Shown one piece after another: positions 9,123 through 18,269 of a stretch of 50,108 bases of DNA; positions within the stretch are counted from its first letter, which is position 1, and each line of letters starts with the position of its first letter. A model generated the notes under the pieces. It was not told where the DNA came from. It made no database searches and saw only the letters and a list, made by a program, of their open reading frames with translations. The stretch lies in the NCBI GenBank assembly GCA_964515905.1, contig CAZEWK010000011.1:1-50108 (forward strand), given 5' to 3'. The position numbers were made by a program, and so were the translations under genes. The stretch is from GCA-2712985 sp964515905 (lineage in GTDB: Bacteria > Pseudomonadota > Alphaproteobacteria > UBA7887).

Positions 9123-9515
9123 CTAACCAATTTGTTTGTTTTCCATATATCCTTCTGGCCTCCACGGCTGTAAGCCCTTCACTTTTGCTCCATTTTCAAC
9201 GATCAATTTGTTGTGGTAAATCGTGGCATTTACACGTGCACTACTCCTCAGCGCTACCGCCATTGCTTCGACGCGACCATGCAGCTCTCCCGCAACATCA
9301 ACTATGTTTGCTCTGATATCTCCAGAAATTAGGCCAGTGTCCGAAATTAAAATATGTCCAGCTGTGACGTTTCCTTCTATAGTTCCTGCAATAATAAGTT
9401 CTAGTTCAGGCGCTACTACATTACCAGTCACGATTAAACGACGTTCCACAATAGATACGACTTGCTTGCTCGGTGTTACCTCGGTACCACCGTTACCTAT
9501 TATTGAAAAACGCAT
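9123..9515 (-). CDS. bactofilin family protein (downstream paralogue)
   Basis: The roughly 130-residue protein consists of short hydrophobic and glycine repeats (VTGNV, IAGTIEGNV, ISGDI, GELHGRV) that form the right-handed beta-helix of bactofilins, polymerising cytoskeletal proteins. The start is uncertain: ATG 9515 is used, but an in-frame TTG at 9528-9530 would add five residues. It follows a second bactofilin by about 37 bases and differs from it a good deal, so the duplication is not recent. No M23 peptidase partner lies alongside. Confidence 0.85.
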   Translation of the reverse strand: MRFSIIGNGGTEVTPSKQVVSIVERRLIVTGNVVAPELELIIAGTIEGNVTAGHILISDTGLISGDIRANIVDVAGELHGRVEAMAVALRSSARVNATIYHNKLIVENGAKVKGLQPWRPEGYMENKQIG

Positions 9516-9552
9516 TGCCGGCCGATTCAATCCCCTTAGCGAAATTTAAAAA

Positions 9553-10050
9553 TTAACCAACTTTTGCTTCGCTGGCTCGATCTTTTGTTTTCCCTTCAGC
9601 ATCCACCGGAGTAAGCGTTGAAATTTTTGATTTATTAGTTTGCACGCCACTTTGATTTCGACGGAGTTGTCCTTCTACGATGGCACCCTCATCTATGCTT
9701 AAGGTCTCGTAAAATACGTCACCGTTAACACGACCGCTTTGTGCCACTTTAACAGAAGCTGAATTTATCTGACCGTCCACTTTACCACGTATTTCTACTG
9801 CCGAACTTTTTATCGTTCCCGTTACAACCGCACCTTCGCTAACTGTGAGACTTCGGCTTGAGATATCTCCTTCGACCGTCCCACTAATCACCACATCAGC
9901 TTCACTTTGCAGATTTCCAACGATCTTTAGGCCCGCACTAATAACAGAAGATTGACCGGAAGCTCCTGTCGATGATGGTAGTTTCGAATTCGTTTTACCA
10001 GACGACTGTTGAATGTTTTCGGTGTCTGGGTCTTCTTGCCTGTTGAACAT
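9553..10050 (-). CDS. bactofilin family protein (upstream paralogue)
   Basis: The 165-residue protein has a disordered Ser/Gln-rich N-terminus of about 40 residues and then the classic bactofilin core with IVGNL, ISGTVEGDI, VTGTI, IRGKVDGQI, VNGDV and VEGQL. The ATG at 10050 has GGGGAG seven bases upstream. Bactofilins assemble without nucleotide and position envelope enzymes for shape, stalk or polar functions. Transcribed ahead of the second bactofilin, it may copolymerise with it. Confidence 0.92.
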   Translation of the reverse strand: MFNRQEDPDTENIQQSSGKTNSKLPSSTGASGQSSVISAGLKIVGNLQSEADVVISGTVEGDISSRSLTVSEGAVVTGTIKSSAVEIRGKVDGQINSASVKVAQSGRVNGDVFYETLSIDEGAIVEGQLRRNQSGVQTNKSKISTLTPVDAEGKTKDRASEAKVG

Positions 10051-10106
10051 AATTTATCTCCCCCCATAATTTTCTATATTATTGCCCTTCCAGGCGTACT
10101 TGGTCC

Positions 10107-10128
10107 ACTGAAAATATCAATTTTCAGT
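10107..10128. repeat. 9-bp inverted repeat between SDR and bactofilin genes
   Basis: ACTGAAAAT at 10107-10115 and ATTTTCAGT at 10120-10128 are perfect complements around a four-base loop. There is no T-run on the minus-strand side, so it is a poor terminator for the SDR gene; it could be an operator or leader hairpin of the bactofilin operon. Confidence 0.4.
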
Positions 10129-10254
10129 ATTTTATAGGCGGGGAGTTTCACTAAAAGCGGTGTATTTCAACCGTAATCGTACGAGAATCAAACTCTTAGT
10201 TAGCCCAGTTTTCTTTAAAAAAAAGTTTTTTAGAAGATGGAAAAGTTTGATGGT

Positions 10255-11010
10255 TTAGCCATGCATGGTAAGGCCACCCGAGATGCTAATGACTTGACCC
10301 GTAATATATGTGGCATCATCGGAGGCAAGAAAAGCAATCATCCCGGGGTAGTCTTCTGGTTCCCCAAGCCTTTTCATTGGTATCGCCTTTTTGAGTGCCT
10401 CTTGTAGTTTTCCTGTATCGTCTACACCTTGTAGGAAAGGTGTATCGGTGGGCCCCGGGCAAATCGTATTTACTGTCACACCACCCCGAGCTAGTTCACG
10501 GGCCAGTGTTTTGCCAAATGCGATAATCGCTCCTTTGCAGCCTGCATAAACCGCTTCTCCAGAGGATCCAACTCGCCCGGCATCCGACGAGATGTTGATT
10601 ATGGCACCGCTTCGGCGCTCTGCCATTTGCGACGCTATGACGTGACACATATTTAGTGGGCCCAAATAGTTTATATTGATAACTTTCTGCCAAAAAGATG
10701 GTTCCGTATCCAAGAATCGATTAGCTTTGTCCCATCCGGCATTGTTAACCAGTACATCCGTTGGGCCAGACCACGATTCAATTTTTTGGACGGATTGCTG
10801 AACGGCACCATAATCTGAAATATCACAGATCACTGATTTACTTATCCCGCCAGAAGATAGGATTTCATTAACGACTTCATTTCCTCCATCCGCATCAAGG
10901 TCTAATATTCCGACATGGCAACCTTCAGCGGCAAGGCGCAGACATATCGCTCTTCCGATTCCGGAGGCGCCCCCAGTTACGATTACTTTTTTTCCGTCGA
11001 GTCCACGCAT
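10255..11010 (-). CDS. SDR family NAD(P)-dependent oxidoreductase
   Basis: This is a 251-residue classical short-chain dehydrogenase: cofactor motif TGGASGIG at 12-19, NNAGWD near 89-94, catalytic Ser near 141, and Tyr155/Lys159 in YAGCK. AGGAG sits seven bases before the ATG. The C-terminus ISISGGLTMHG is normal. The overall look recalls 3-hydroxyacyl-CoA or cyclohexane-carboxyl-CoA dehydrogenases (BadH-like), but the substrate is not determinable. It follows petC by 80 bases on the same strand, probably without functional link. Confidence 0.88.
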   Translation of the reverse strand: MRGLDGKKVIVTGGASGIGRAICLRLAAEGCHVGILDLDADGGNEVVNEILSSGGISKSVICDISDYGAVQQSVQKIESWSGPTDVLVNNAGWDKANRFLDTEPSFWQKVININYLGPLNMCHVIASQMAERRSGAIINISSDAGRVGSSGEAVYAGCKGAIIAFGKTLARELARGGVTVNTICPGPTDTPFLQGVDDTGKLQEALKKAIPMKRLGEPEDYPGMIAFLASDDATYITGQVISISGGLTMHG

Positions 11011-11090
11011 GTCATTTCTCCTTTATCAACCGACAGGCTGGCAATTTGGCGGCCCTTGGAGCTACTGTGAAGAATAGGGTGTTTTCTTTC

Positions 11091-11888
11091 CTAGTGTACT
11101 TCACGCCAAACTTTTGTTTTGCTAGCGTATAGTAGTCCTGACAATACGATTAAAAATAGTAACACCTTGATCCCAAGTTTTTTTCGAGAATCAAGATTGG
11201 GTTCTGCTGCCCAAGCCAGAAAAGTTGCAACGTCGTGAGCTTGTTGTGCAATGGTTGCATCTGTCCCGTCTGCGTATTCTACGTCATCTCCATAGAGTGG
11301 TTGGGGCATTGCGACAGCTCCACCTGGGAAATAAGGGTTATAGTAAAGACCATCTGCGACTTCGTGATTTTCTGGTTCTTCTTCATAACCGGTGAGTAAG
11401 CTATATAAATAATCCGCACCGCCGGGTCTTGCCTTATAGATCAGTGATAGATCAGGCGGTAATGCCCCATTGTTCATCAGCTTTGCTTCCATATCATTGG
11501 CATACGGATTATTGAAATAATCTGCAGGGCGAGCCGTTCGGGTGAAAATTTCGCCGTCGGAATTAGGGCCATCTTCGACTTCATACTGAGACGCGACCGC
11601 TTTAATTTGTTCTTCAGTATATCCTACTTCGCTCAAATTTCGGTAGGCAACATATTCCAGACCATGGCAACTGGCACAAATTTCTAGATAAACTTGCAAC
11701 CCACGTTGCACACTTTGTTTGTCGAATTCTCCAAATATGCCATCAAAAGACCATTGCTGTTTAATTAACGGAATAGGATCCGAAGCGGCAATGGCTTTTC
11801 CACAATCTGTCACTGAGATAGAAAAAACGCAAATCACAACTGTTGCTAATAATCGTCTAATGTAAATCATCTCCCTTTGTCCTATCAT
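11091..11888 (-). CDS. petC: ubiquinol-cytochrome c reductase, cytochrome c1
   Basis: This is the haem c subunit of the bc1 complex. A signal sequence ends near residue 35, the haem-attachment motif CASCH is at 71-75, the probable axial Met lies in AVAMPQPL, and a C-terminal membrane anchor (KVLLFLIVLSGLLYA) is present. Length is 265. The ATG overlaps the petB stop by four bases (ATGA), and AAAGGGG lies about seven bases upstream inside petB, which supports this start over an internal ATG at codon 7. It receives electrons from the Rieske protein and passes them to cytochrome c. Confidence 0.96.
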   Translation of the reverse strand: MIGQREMIYIRRLLATVVICVFSISVTDCGKAIAASDPIPLIKQQWSFDGIFGEFDKQSVQRGLQVYLEICASCHGLEYVAYRNLSEVGYTEEQIKAVASQYEVEDGPNSDGEIFTRTARPADYFNNPYANDMEAKLMNNGALPPDLSLIYKARPGGADYLYSLLTGYEEEPENHEVADGLYYNPYFPGGAVAMPQPLYGDDVEYADGTDATIAQQAHDVATFLAWAAEPNLDSRKKLGIKVLLFLIVLSGLLYASKTKVWREVH

Positions 11889-13135
11889 TCTGAAGCCCCT
11901 TTTTCTTTCTTACCCAACACTGATTCATCTATACTCGCTGGGAGAGGCCGAGTCGGTTCAAGTCGCCCAACAATTGGCATCAAAATGAGGAAGTGAACGA
12001 AATAATACGCGGTGGCAACGCGACCCAAAATTAACCACATTCCTTCTGGAGGTTTAGCTCCGGCCACACCTAGTACAATCACATCGATAACGAGAAACCA
12101 GAAAATTTGCTTATACCAGGGCCGATACCGAGCACTTCGAACCGAAGATGTGTCTAGCCACGGCAAAACAAATAAAAGTAATATTGCACTAAACATTGCA
12201 ATGACACCGGCCAGCTTTGCTTCAACGAACCATATGTCAGGTACTGCTCTCAGGATGGCGTAGAATGGAAGAAAGTACCACTCTGGAACAATATGAGCCG
12301 GAGTAACAAGCGGGTTAGCCTTTATGTAATTGTCTGGGTGACCTAAATAATTGGGAGCATAGAATACGAACGCTAATAGGATAAGTAGAAAAACACTTAT
12401 GCCAAATAGGTCTTTAACAGTGTAGTACGGGTGAAATGGGACTGTGTCCTTTGGGCCCTTAGTGTCTAGCCCAGTCGGATTATTCGATCCAAAACGGTGA
12501 AGGGCCCACAAATGCAAAAATACTACTCCTACTAGAACAAATGGGAGTAGGTAATGTAGGCTATAAAACCGGTTCAGTGTGGCGTTCCCAACTGCAAACC
12601 CGCCCCACAACCACGTGGTAATTGATTCTCCTACTAGTGGAATAGCGGAAAACAAATTGGTGATTACTGTGGCGGCCCAAAAACTCATTTGGCCCCAAGG
12701 CAGGACATATCCCATGAACGCAGTTGCCATCATTATTAGTAATATAATAAGGCCCATCCACCAAAGCACCTCTCGTGGGGCCTTATAGGACCCAAAATAG
12801 AGTCCCCGAAAGACATGTATGTAGACGACAGCAAAAAATGCTGAAGCGCCATTAGCATGCAAATACCGTATTAACCAGCCATAGTTGACGTCGCGCATAA
12901 TGGATTCAACGCTGCTAAACGCATAGTCGACATGAGGTGTGTAATGCATTGCAAGTACAATGCCTGATACAATCTGTATAACTAAAATTATTCCTGCTAA
13001 GGAACCAAAGTTCCACCAGTAATTTAAGTTTTTTGGAGCTGGGTAATCCACCAAAGAATGATGCATAAAAGTAAAGATTGGCAGACGATAATCAAACCAT
13101 TGAATTATTCTTTTTCCTGTTGATATTTCGCTCAT
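11885..13135 (-). CDS. petB: ubiquinol-cytochrome c reductase, cytochrome b
   Basis: The 416-residue integral membrane subunit has haem-ligand histidines at 93, 107, 194 and 208 in the expected H-x13-H pairs, and the Qo-site motif PEWY at 284-287. Multiple hydrophobic helices are evident throughout. It is the middle gene of petABC, 12 bases after petA and translationally coupled to petC. It oxidises ubiquinol and drives the Q cycle. Confidence 0.97.
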   Translation of the reverse strand: MSEISTGKRIIQWFDYRLPIFTFMHHSLVDYPAPKNLNYWWNFGSLAGIILVIQIVSGIVLAMHYTPHVDYAFSSVESIMRDVNYGWLIRYLHANGASAFFAVVYIHVFRGLYFGSYKAPREVLWWMGLIILLIMMATAFMGYVLPWGQMSFWAATVITNLFSAIPLVGESITTWLWGGFAVGNATLNRFYSLHYLLPFVLVGVVFLHLWALHRFGSNNPTGLDTKGPKDTVPFHPYYTVKDLFGISVFLLILLAFVFYAPNYLGHPDNYIKANPLVTPAHIVPEWYFLPFYAILRAVPDIWFVEAKLAGVIAMFSAILLLFVLPWLDTSSVRSARYRPWYKQIFWFLVIDVIVLGVAGAKPPEGMWLILGRVATAYYFVHFLILMPIVGRLEPTRPLPASIDESVLGKKEKGASE

Positions 13136-13147
13136 GTTCGGGCCCCT

Positions 13148-13690
13148 TTAACCGATGCGCACTGTAGTTTCATCAAGGAAAACGTACTCTGGGACAGTTA
13201 GATTGGCAGGTGCTGGTCCCTTCCTTATTCGGCCCGATGTATCGTAGTGGGAACCATGGCAAGGACAGAACCAACCTTGGTATTCGCCTTGATGACTGAG
13301 AGGTACACAGCCCAAGTGCGTACACACTCCCACAAGGATAAGCCACTCCGATTTTATAACACGGTCCCCATCAGTTTGTGGATCTGGCAATATACTGAAA
13401 TTAACACTTTGCGCTTCAGCTATTTCTGCGGCAGTTCGATGTCGAATAAATACCGGTTTACCTCTCCAGACGACCGTGATGGCCTGTCCTTCCTCGATTC
13501 CGGAGAGATCCACTTCGGTGCTTGCCAGAGCGAGAACTGCGGCAGAAGGGTTCATCTGATGAATGAACGGCCAAACAGATGCAAAAACACCTGCCGCGCC
13601 TAGCGCGCCCGTGGCTACGTATAAGAAATCTCTTCGAGTTTCCCCTTCTTGTATAGTATTCGTCTTTGTGGGTGCTGGCGCTTTGGCCAT
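13148..13690 (-). CDS. petA: ubiquinol-cytochrome c reductase, Rieske iron-sulfur subunit
   Basis: The 180-residue protein starts with a twin-arginine signal-anchor (TRRDFLYVATG, arginines 19-20) and carries both Rieske cluster boxes, CTHLGC at 123-128 and CPCHGSH at 142-148. The first gene of petABC, it has GGAAGG upstream of its ATG. Its 5' region is shared with the divergent trmL. Confidence 0.97.
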   Translation of the reverse strand: MAKAPAPTKTNTIQEGETRRDFLYVATGALGAAGVFASVWPFIHQMNPSAAVLALASTEVDLSGIEEGQAITVVWRGKPVFIRHRTAAEIAEAQSVNFSILPDPQTDGDRVIKSEWLILVGVCTHLGCVPLSHQGEYQGWFCPCHGSHYDTSGRIRKGPAPANLTVPEYVFLDETTVRIG

Positions 13691-13828
13691 GGAGCAATGC
13701 CTTCCATCAGGTTACAGTAGAAATTTGCGCAGCAGGTTGTGCCTTAAATGTGCAGAAATGTCTATACTCATTACAATATTGCATTAGTCTTAGTCGATAG
13801 TCACATGGTTTGATCTTAGAAACTTCTC

Positions 13829-14314
13829 ATGCGGATAGCCCTTTATCAACCCGATATTGCATCAAACGCTGGGGCTATTTTGCGCCTTGCAGCGGTTCTT
13901 GGGGTGTCAGTGGACCTTATTGGCCCAGCCGGGTTTGTTTTGACCGATAGTCGGCTTAAACGGTCCGGTATGGATTATTTGGACCATGTTGAACTTGAGC
14001 GGCACTCATCTTGGCAATTATATTCTACTGAGCGTACCCGGGAACAGATTAAATACGGTAGATTGCTACTTTTAACCACGTCTGGAGATGTACGTTATTC
14101 GAGTTTTCAGTATTTTCGTACTGATACGTTATTAGTTGGTCGAGAAACTGCGGGTGTGCCGACTTATGTACATGAGGCAGCCGACTTTCGTCTGAAAATA
14201 CCTATGAAACCGGGGCAACGCTCGCTAAATGTTGCAATTGCTGTCTCAATGGTGTTAGGCGAAGCCCTGAGACAGACCAATACCTGGCCTGATTTAGAGA
14301 GCGAAAATAACTAA
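13829..14314 (+). CDS. trmL: tRNA (cytidine(34)-2'-O)-methyltransferase
   Basis: This 161-residue SPOUT-class enzyme shows the TrmL pattern: N-terminal IALYQPDIASNAGAILR, the DSRLKRSGMDY segment, GRETAGVP, and the C-terminal knot motif IPMKPGQRSLNVAIAVSMV. It methylates the wobble base of tRNA-Leu isoacceptors. It is divergent from petA and precedes hemF by about 50 bases; trmL and hemF near petABC is a familiar alphaproteobacterial neighbourhood. Confidence 0.93.
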   Translation: MRIALYQPDIASNAGAILRLAAVLGVSVDLIGPAGFVLTDSRLKRSGMDYLDHVELERHSSWQLYSTERTREQIKYGRLLLLTTSGDVRYSSFQYFRTDTLLVGRETAGVPTYVHEAADFRLKIPMKPGQRSLNVAIAVSMVLGEALRQTNTWPDLESENN

Positions 14315-14367
14315 GATAGACATGATAGAAAAAAATGATGAGTGACAAATTTTTCAATTGAGTAGCA

Positions 14368-15219
14368 ATGACTAATAGGATCAAAGAACAAAAAAGAAGA
14401 GCCCAGTCGTGGTTTGCCCAGTTGCGTGACCACCTATGTTCTGTATTTGAGGATATAGAACAAGAATTGACCTCGGGACAGAATACTGCTGTTCCTGCCG
14501 GCCAATTTGAGAAGCAAAAGTGGTATCGAGAAGGAGGCGGCGGGGGGGAGATTTCTATCATGCGAGGCCGTGTATTCGAAAAAGTAGGAGTTAATATTTC
14601 TACTGTGGAGGGAGAGTTTACTGAGCAATTTAGAGGACAAATTCCCGGGACTGATACAAACGCTAGCTTTTGGGCAAGTGGAATTTCAGTAGTGGCGCAT
14701 ATGTGGTCACCCTTAGTACCAGCGGCTCATATGAATACTAGGTATATAGTGACTGAGCGGTCTTGGTTCGGAGGTGGTAGTGATCTCACTCCAATGTTTA
14801 GTGATGAGAATGATGCCGAATCGTTTCACAACGAATTTAAGAAAGTATGTGATTCATACGACAGTGAATATTACCCTAAGTTTAAAAAATGGTGTGACCA
14901 ATACTTCTATTTACCCCACCGTAATGAACCGAGAGGTGTAGGGGGAATTTTTTATGACAATCTGGAAGGAGATTGGGACCGGAATTTCTCCTTTACACGC
15001 GACGTTGGCTCAGCATTTTTGCGTATTTATCCGGAGATAGTGCGTAAACATTTCCAGAAAACTTGGACAGAGGAGCAACGGGAGCACCAGTTAGTTCGCC
15101 GCGGTCGTTATGTCGAGTTCAACCTGCTTCACGATCGTGGGACTCAGTTTGGTTTGAAGACGGGTGGGAATGTAGAGGCAATTTTAATGTCAATGCCGCC
15201 GTCAGTTAAATGGCCTTAA
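14368..15219 (+). CDS. hemF: oxygen-dependent coproporphyrinogen-III oxidase
   Basis: The 283-residue enzyme carries the HemF hallmarks HMWSPLVPAAHMNTRY, WFGGGSDLTP, HRNEPRGVGGIFYDN and GRYVEFNLLHDRGT. It decarboxylates coproporphyrinogen III to protoporphyrinogen IX with O2, which points to aerobic haem synthesis, consistent with the cytochromes next door. The ATG has no strong Shine-Dalgarno. It converges on speE with only 21 bases between them. Confidence 0.95.
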   Translation: MTNRIKEQKRRAQSWFAQLRDHLCSVFEDIEQELTSGQNTAVPAGQFEKQKWYREGGGGGEISIMRGRVFEKVGVNISTVEGEFTEQFRGQIPGTDTNASFWASGISVVAHMWSPLVPAAHMNTRYIVTERSWFGGGSDLTPMFSDENDAESFHNEFKKVCDSYDSEYYPKFKKWCDQYFYLPHRNEPRGVGGIFYDNLEGDWDRNFSFTRDVGSAFLRIYPEIVRKHFQKTWTEEQREHQLVRRGRYVEFNLLHDRGTQFGLKTGGNVEAILMSMPPSVKWP

Positions 15220-15240
15220 GTAGATCTCACCAGACAACAA

Positions 15241-16089
15241 TTAGTTAGCAATTTCTCTTATCCACGGCGGTATGGCAAAGGCTGCTAGATGAAGTTCTGG
15301 GCAATAATGTCGCGTTTGAACTTCTGCAGCAGAGAATCGAAATCTGATTTGTCCCAGTGACATAGATTCTAAAAAAGGTTGGTCGCTTGCCCACCCGAAC
15401 GCCATCTCCCCTCCATAGTATGTCGGTATACTAGATGTAAAGAGGGAGACGTGTTTAAAATATTCAGAAAGATATTGAACACTGTTACGAAGTTCTTCCC
15501 GTTGAACAAATGGTACTCCGTTTTGAGTGACCAGTATTCCATTGGGTTTCAGGCATTGATGGCAGTACCTATAAAAGGAGTTTGAGAACAAATTCTCTCC
15601 TGGGCCAATTGGGTCAGGGGAATCAACGATAATGATATCGAAGTGATCAGGGCAATTGGCCACATATTTCGCTCCATCAGATATTACTAAGTCAAGACGG
15701 GGGTCCTCAAATGCACCCCGGCTTATACTTGGAAGATACTGTTGGCACAGTTGTATTACTTGCGAATCTATTTCAACCATTACTACTTTTGAGATAGTTC
15801 GGTACTTAAATAATTCCTTAATTACACCTCCGTCACCACCACCAAGGACTAAAATCTTTTGCGCCGAACCATGTGTGAGGATCGGAGTGTGTGTGATCAT
15901 TTCATGATATATAAACTCATCGACTTCGGTTGTCTGAATCACCCCATCTAAAGCAAGAACACGTCCCAGAAATTCATTTTCAAATATCAATAATTCTTGA
16001 GTGGGCGTCTTTTGTGTATGGAGGATTCGGTCTACCCGAATATATTGGCCTATCCCTGGATGAAGCGTCTCCTTTAGCCATTCTGGCAT
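15241..16089 (-). CDS. speE: spermidine synthase (polyamine aminopropyltransferase)
   Basis: The 282-residue aminopropyltransferase begins MPEWLKETLHPGIGQ and has the nucleotide motif LGGGDGG, the acidic VEID that binds decarboxylated SAM, and the active-site DSPDPIGPGENLFS. Its start lies inside the 3' end of speD (16-base overlap), so the two are translationally coupled and catalyse successive steps of spermidine synthesis. Confidence 0.95.
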   Translation of the reverse strand: MPEWLKETLHPGIGQYIRVDRILHTQKTPTQELLIFENEFLGRVLALDGVIQTTEVDEFIYHEMITHTPILTHGSAQKILVLGGGDGGVIKELFKYRTISKVVMVEIDSQVIQLCQQYLPSISRGAFEDPRLDLVISDGAKYVANCPDHFDIIIVDSPDPIGPGENLFSNSFYRYCHQCLKPNGILVTQNGVPFVQREELRNSVQYLSEYFKHVSLFTSSIPTYYGGEMAFGWASDQPFLESMSLGQIRFRFSAAEVQTRHYCPELHLAAFAIPPWIREIAN

Positions 16090-16553
16090 GAACGGAGTCT
16101 CCCTCGTTGTATATTAGTGATTTCGGTTCTACCCGCCAAGAATGCTTGTTGCAGTGTCGACACAGCTAACTCAGGTTGGGCGTTTCCACACATGAACAAA
16201 TCAAATGCAGCATAATTTCGTTCCGGCCAAGTGTGAACGGAAATATGTGATTCAGCTAAAACCGCTACACCGGAAATCCCACCGGAAGAAGTGAATTGAT
16301 GAAGGTGCAGATGCAGTAGGGTGGCTCCTGAGACGTCAACCGCATCACGTAAGGCTTTTTCAATTAAAAAAGGGTCATCAAGTCCTTTTGCTTCCCATAA
16401 ATCTAATAAAAGGTGTGTCCCTGCAAAAGTGTTGCTACCAATCGTCACAAAACGATCTTCACTAACAGAATCGATCCTTCGTGATTCCACATTTGGCATT
16501 TTGATTCGGCTCTTTTTTGAACCCGATTGCTTTAAGGGTGGAGACATCTTCAT
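16074..16553 (-). CDS. speD: S-adenosylmethionine decarboxylase proenzyme (pyruvoyl-dependent)
   Basis: The 159-residue protein belongs to the short bacterial (B. subtilis-like) class. Self-cleavage is expected between Glu101 and Ser102 in ESHISVHTWPE, giving the pyruvoyl group; Cys122 in MCGN is the usual catalytic cysteine. The first 30-35 residues are a basic, Ser/Lys-rich extension not needed for the domain, so translation could start later (Met19), though the ATG at 16553 has AAGGA just upstream. It makes decarboxylated SAM for SpeE. Confidence 0.94.
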   Translation of the reverse strand: MKMSPPLKQSGSKKSRIKMPNVESRRIDSVSEDRFVTIGSNTFAGTHLLLDLWEAKGLDDPFLIEKALRDAVDVSGATLLHLHLHQFTSSGGISGVAVLAESHISVHTWPERNYAAFDLFMCGNAQPELAVSTLQQAFLAGRTEITNIQRGRLRSCQNG

Positions 16554-16588
16554 GCTTCCTTGATGGGACGATATGGAAATTAATACAA

Positions 16589-16616
16589 ATTATAGGCTTA
16601 CGGATATGACTGCCAA
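16589..16616 (-). promoter_or_regulatory. probable sigma-70 promoter of speD-speE
   Basis: Read on the minus strand, a -35 box TTGGCA (16611-16616) is followed after 16 bases by a perfect -10 box TATAAT (16589-16594). Transcription would begin about 28 bases before the speD start codon, leaving a short leader with no room for a riboswitch. Confidence 0.55.
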
Positions 16617-16799
16617 ATATATACGATTGCAAGCTAGAACTGAAACGTGGAACGCCCTTAGACTTTTATTTTATAAATTGTAATGTAACAGTAATATTAA
16701 AATTATAGAGGGCAACTAAGTTTTGTTTTACCTGTCCCAATACACCAAAGTTTTGTGCAATGGTATGCATGTATTATAAAATATATTCCTTGAGAATAT

Positions 16800-18239
16800 T
16801 CACTTCTTCAAGGCTACATCGCGTCCATAGGCGTCATCATATCGTTGAATGTCATCCTCACCTAAATAGTTGCCACATTGAACTTCTATGACCTCTAAAA
16901 TTTCTTCGCCGACATTCTCAAGGCGATGTTGGATATTGGCAGGGATATAGGTAGATTGATTAGAAGTTAGGACCTCGATTTGGTCTCCTCGGGTAATTTT
17001 TGCTTTACCTGTTACGACAACCCAGTGCTCTGTTCGATGCTTATGACTTTGTAAGCTGAGTCTACCGCCTGGATTAATAGTTAACTTTTTTATTTTAAAA
17101 CCTGGTTGTTCCATCAGAATTTGAAATAATCCCCAAGGCCGTTTCTCTCCCAGATGTCGGTTAGTTTCGGGACGATTTTCATTGTTTAATTGTTGAACGA
17201 TAGAACGAATGGAATCATCAGATTGTTTATTTGCAACTAAGACTGCATCTGCAGTTTCAACTACTGTAATGTTTTCTAGGCCTGCACAGGCGAGGAGCCG
17301 ACTTTCACTATGTAAGAATGTATTCTTGCATGATTCATGGATTACGTCGCCTGACATGGACACTCCATTCTGATCTTGTTGACTAATTTCCCAGAGTTTT
17401 TGCCAGGATCCAACATCAGACCAAGCTGCTTCCAATGGTACTAGAGCCAAAGTTTTTGAATGTTCCATCACAGCGGTATCAATGGGTTCCATAGGTATTT
17501 TCCCGTAATCGACTGGGGAGAATCGGGTGACTTTGTCTTCTATGACACGGCCTTTAAACGCTTTTTCCGCCGTCACTAAAATTTGCGGGGCAAGTTTCCG
17601 TAGTTCATTAAGGATATGTCTCGCTGAGAATACAAACATACCACTATTCCAGTAGGTATCGCTTTTTGATATCAAGATCTTGGCTTCATTATAGTTTGGT
17701 TTTTCCACGAAAGATTTAACTTCAAACGCGTCGATTTCCGAGTTTACTTTTTCCCCCTTTTCGAGGTAACCAAAGCCGGTCTCTGGTCGACTCGGTTTGA
17801 TCCCAAAGGTCACGATCCAGTTGTGTACAGCAATTTCTAAGGCACCATTCAAAGTTTTAAATAGTGTTTCACTATTTTGTATAGAGTGGTCAGCCGGCAT
17901 AACAAGCAAAACCGAAGACTCATTTTTCTGAATTGAATGTAAGGCAGAAACAGCAACAGCGGCTGCGGTATTACGGCCCAAAGGTTCAATTAGGATATTT
18001 CTGCAGAGGTCGCTTTCAATTTCGGATAGCTGGTCATGCGTCGGTAAATATTGCGATTCCGTTGTTACAGTTATTACGTTTTTAGGTGGTACAATCTTCA
18101 TGGCGCGCTGAACTGCTTGCTGTAGGAATGATCCCTCTCCAGCTAGATTCATTAATTGTTTAGGGTAAAGGCCGCGGCTCAATGGCCACAGGCGGGTCCC
18201 AAGACCGCCAGCCAATATGATAGCAAAGCGTTCGACCAT
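16800..18239 (-). CDS. manC: mannose-1-phosphate guanylyltransferase / mannose-6-phosphate isomerase
   Basis: The 479-residue bifunctional enzyme has an N-terminal nucleotidyltransferase domain with GGLGTRLWPLSRG at 11-23 and FVEKPN further on, and a C-terminal cupin with the metal-binding QSHKHRTEHW segment and IPANIQHRLEN, as in type II phosphomannose isomerases. It makes GDP-mannose for polysaccharide. It follows the PQQ-type dehydrogenase by 30 bases. No other polysaccharide genes are adjacent. Confidence 0.94.
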   Translation of the reverse strand: MVERFAIILAGGLGTRLWPLSRGLYPKQLMNLAGEGSFLQQAVQRAMKIVPPKNVITVTTESQYLPTHDQLSEIESDLCRNILIEPLGRNTAAAVAVSALHSIQKNESSVLLVMPADHSIQNSETLFKTLNGALEIAVHNWIVTFGIKPSRPETGFGYLEKGEKVNSEIDAFEVKSFVEKPNYNEAKILISKSDTYWNSGMFVFSARHILNELRKLAPQILVTAEKAFKGRVIEDKVTRFSPVDYGKIPMEPIDTAVMEHSKTLALVPLEAAWSDVGSWQKLWEISQQDQNGVSMSGDVIHESCKNTFLHSESRLLACAGLENITVVETADAVLVANKQSDDSIRSIVQQLNNENRPETNRHLGEKRPWGLFQILMEQPGFKIKKLTINPGGRLSLQSHKHRTEHWVVVTGKAKITRGDQIEVLTSNQSTYIPANIQHRLENVGEEILEVIEVQCGNYLGEDDIQRYDDAYGRDVALKK

Positions 18240-18269
18240 TTTATTCTTCGCCTAAATTAGAATTGCTCA

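Noticed and set aside
11091..13690. Possibility that petABC is a photosynthetic or b6f-type cluster
   Set aside because: Cytochrome b is a single 416-residue chain with PEWY and two H-x13-H pairs, and cytochrome c1 follows; this is a standard bc1 complex.
16770..16799. AT-rich hairpin after manC (ATATTC / GAATAT)
   Set aside because: The stem is only about six A/T-rich pairs with no clean T-run, too weak to call a terminator.
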